In this document: positions 63,539 through 64,000 of the stretch, piece by piece
Position numbering within the stretch: the stretch's first letter is position 1
Layout of the letters: every line of letters starts with the position of its first letter
Source of the DNA: JAJDOD01 sp039024895
GTDB lineage: Bacteria > Pseudomonadota > Alphaproteobacteria > Rhodobacterales > Rhodobacteraceae
Direction of reading: 5' to 3'
NCBI GenBank assembly: GCA_039024895.1
Contig: JBCCPJ010000019.1
Span: forward strand, 3,345-67,344
DNA: 64,000 nt
Program-made: the position numbers and the translations under genes
Notes under the pieces: generated by a model
The model's input: the letters and a program-made list of their open reading frames with translations, nothing else
What the model was told of the DNA's origin: nothing
Database searches by the model: none

Positions 63539-64000
63539 CGGCACGTTCACTGATGCTCACTGCTGCCGCCGGATCGCTGGCGCTTCTGGCGGGCGCTTTT
63601 GGCTTTCAGGCCTTGGGATATGCCCCCTGCCAGATGTGCCTCTGGCAACGCTGGCCCCATGCGGCAGCCATTGGCGTTGGCGGCCTCGTGCTTGCCTTGG
63701 GCCCCATCGCGCTTTTGGGCATCGTCGGCGCTTTGTCAGCCCTCACAACCGCCGTCTTTGGCGCTTACCATACCGGTGTTGAGCGCGGATGGTGGCAAGG
63801 CCCAACATCCTGTTCCGGCGGCGGCGATAGTTTGGGCGGCATGTCGGGCGATCAGCTTTTGTCACTCGATCTGCCAAGCGATGTGGTTATGTGCAACGAG
63901 GTTGCATGGGCCCTATTCGGTTTCTCAATGGCGTCTTGGAACACATTGATTTCATTGACCCTAGCGGGTTTGTGGATCTTGGCAATTCTGCGCGTCCGCC
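63535..64000 (+). CDS. dsbB: DsbB disulfide-bond-formation protein, 3' end outside window
   Basis: Inner-membrane quinone reductase that reoxidises DsbA. At least 155 residues are present, with four membrane segments (AAAGSLALLAGAFGFQALG and others). The first redox pair is PCQMC, and the second is in the periplasmic loop (SCSGGG... to ...VVMCNE). The ATG overlaps the stop codon of the DedA-like gene (ATGA). The 3' end is lost at the window edge. Confidence 0.92.
   Translation, partial: MTARSLMLTAAAGSLALLAGAFGFQALGYAPCQMCLWQRWPHAAAIGVGGLVLALGPIALLGIVGALSALTTAVFGAYHTGVERGWWQGPTSCSGGGDSLGGMSGDQLLSLDLPSDVVMCNEVAWALFGFSMASWNTLISLTLAGLWILAILRVR

Overview
The window looks like a chromosomal segment of a roseobacter-type alphaproteobacterium (Rhodobacteraceae). 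The reasons are moderately high GC coding DNA, a suf operon led by a one-cysteine IscR of the Rhodobacter sphaeroides kind, a perfect FNR-type site (TTGAT-N4-ATCAA), and several small families I associate with this group (DUF6455-, DUF6173- and DUF6314-like proteins, a Hint-domain protein, and a 'virulence factor' protein next to a MetF-like reductase). Genus and species cannot be told from the sequence alone.

Layout. 1-0.5 kb: tRNA-Arg(CCG) and a tiny ORF. 0.5-9.6 kb (minus strand): a long Fe-S assembly operon, iscR, cysteine desulfurase, sufB, two micro membrane genes, a YbjQ-like gene, a membrane gene, sufC, sufD, two membrane genes (one Yip1-like) and sufS. Its promoter at 9.56-9.60 kb has a palindrome over the -10. 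9.6-20 kb: housekeeping and accessory genes (alpha/beta hydrolase, DUF6455 with an FNR box, metallo-beta-lactamase-fold hydrolase, DmdC-like acyl-CoA dehydrogenase, Sua5/TsaC, M48 lipoprotein protease, M20 amidohydrolase, BioY). 20.1-21.9 kb: an HTH-TPR regulator broken by a frameshift at a run of nine A. 22-25.3 kb: purB, a secreted micro-protein, an orphan fliG and a Hint-domain gene. 25.8-28.2 kb: modABC. 28.3-33.2 kb: PhzF, a phytanoyl-CoA dioxygenase-like protein, Ppx/GppA and the virulence-factor/MetF-like pair.

33.4-37.4 kb: a periplasmic binding protein with no ABC transporter partner, followed by a 919-residue chemoreceptor with a very large helical periplasmic domain resembling TorS. 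I rate this the best candidate for an undescribed system. 37.9-38.9 kb: a decayed IS481-type element. 39.2-46.5 kb: the phosphate regulon phoR-pstSCAB-phoU-phoB (minus strand), with a three-repeat Pho box before pstS. 46.6-54.7 kb: an unknown gene, gamma-carbonic-anhydrase-like protein, gmk, yicC, a PAS_5 protein, a Crp/Fnr regulator, the YcjX/YcjF-like pair, and hisB-hisH with no hisA following. 55-64 kb: small membrane protein, acyl-CoA synthetase, ABC exporter, tRNA-Gly(TCC), a 1.3 kb stretch without recognisable genes, MFS transporter, zinc metallopeptidase, DedA-like protein and dsbB (cut by the window end).

Functionally the window combines Fe-S cluster biogenesis, molybdate and phosphate uptake with their regulation, biotin uptake, purine and histidine synthesis, and sensing (IscR, PhoRB, Crp/Fnr, chemoreceptor). 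No prophage, CRISPR array, rRNA or intact transposon was seen. Family names were assigned by reading the translated proteins without database searches.
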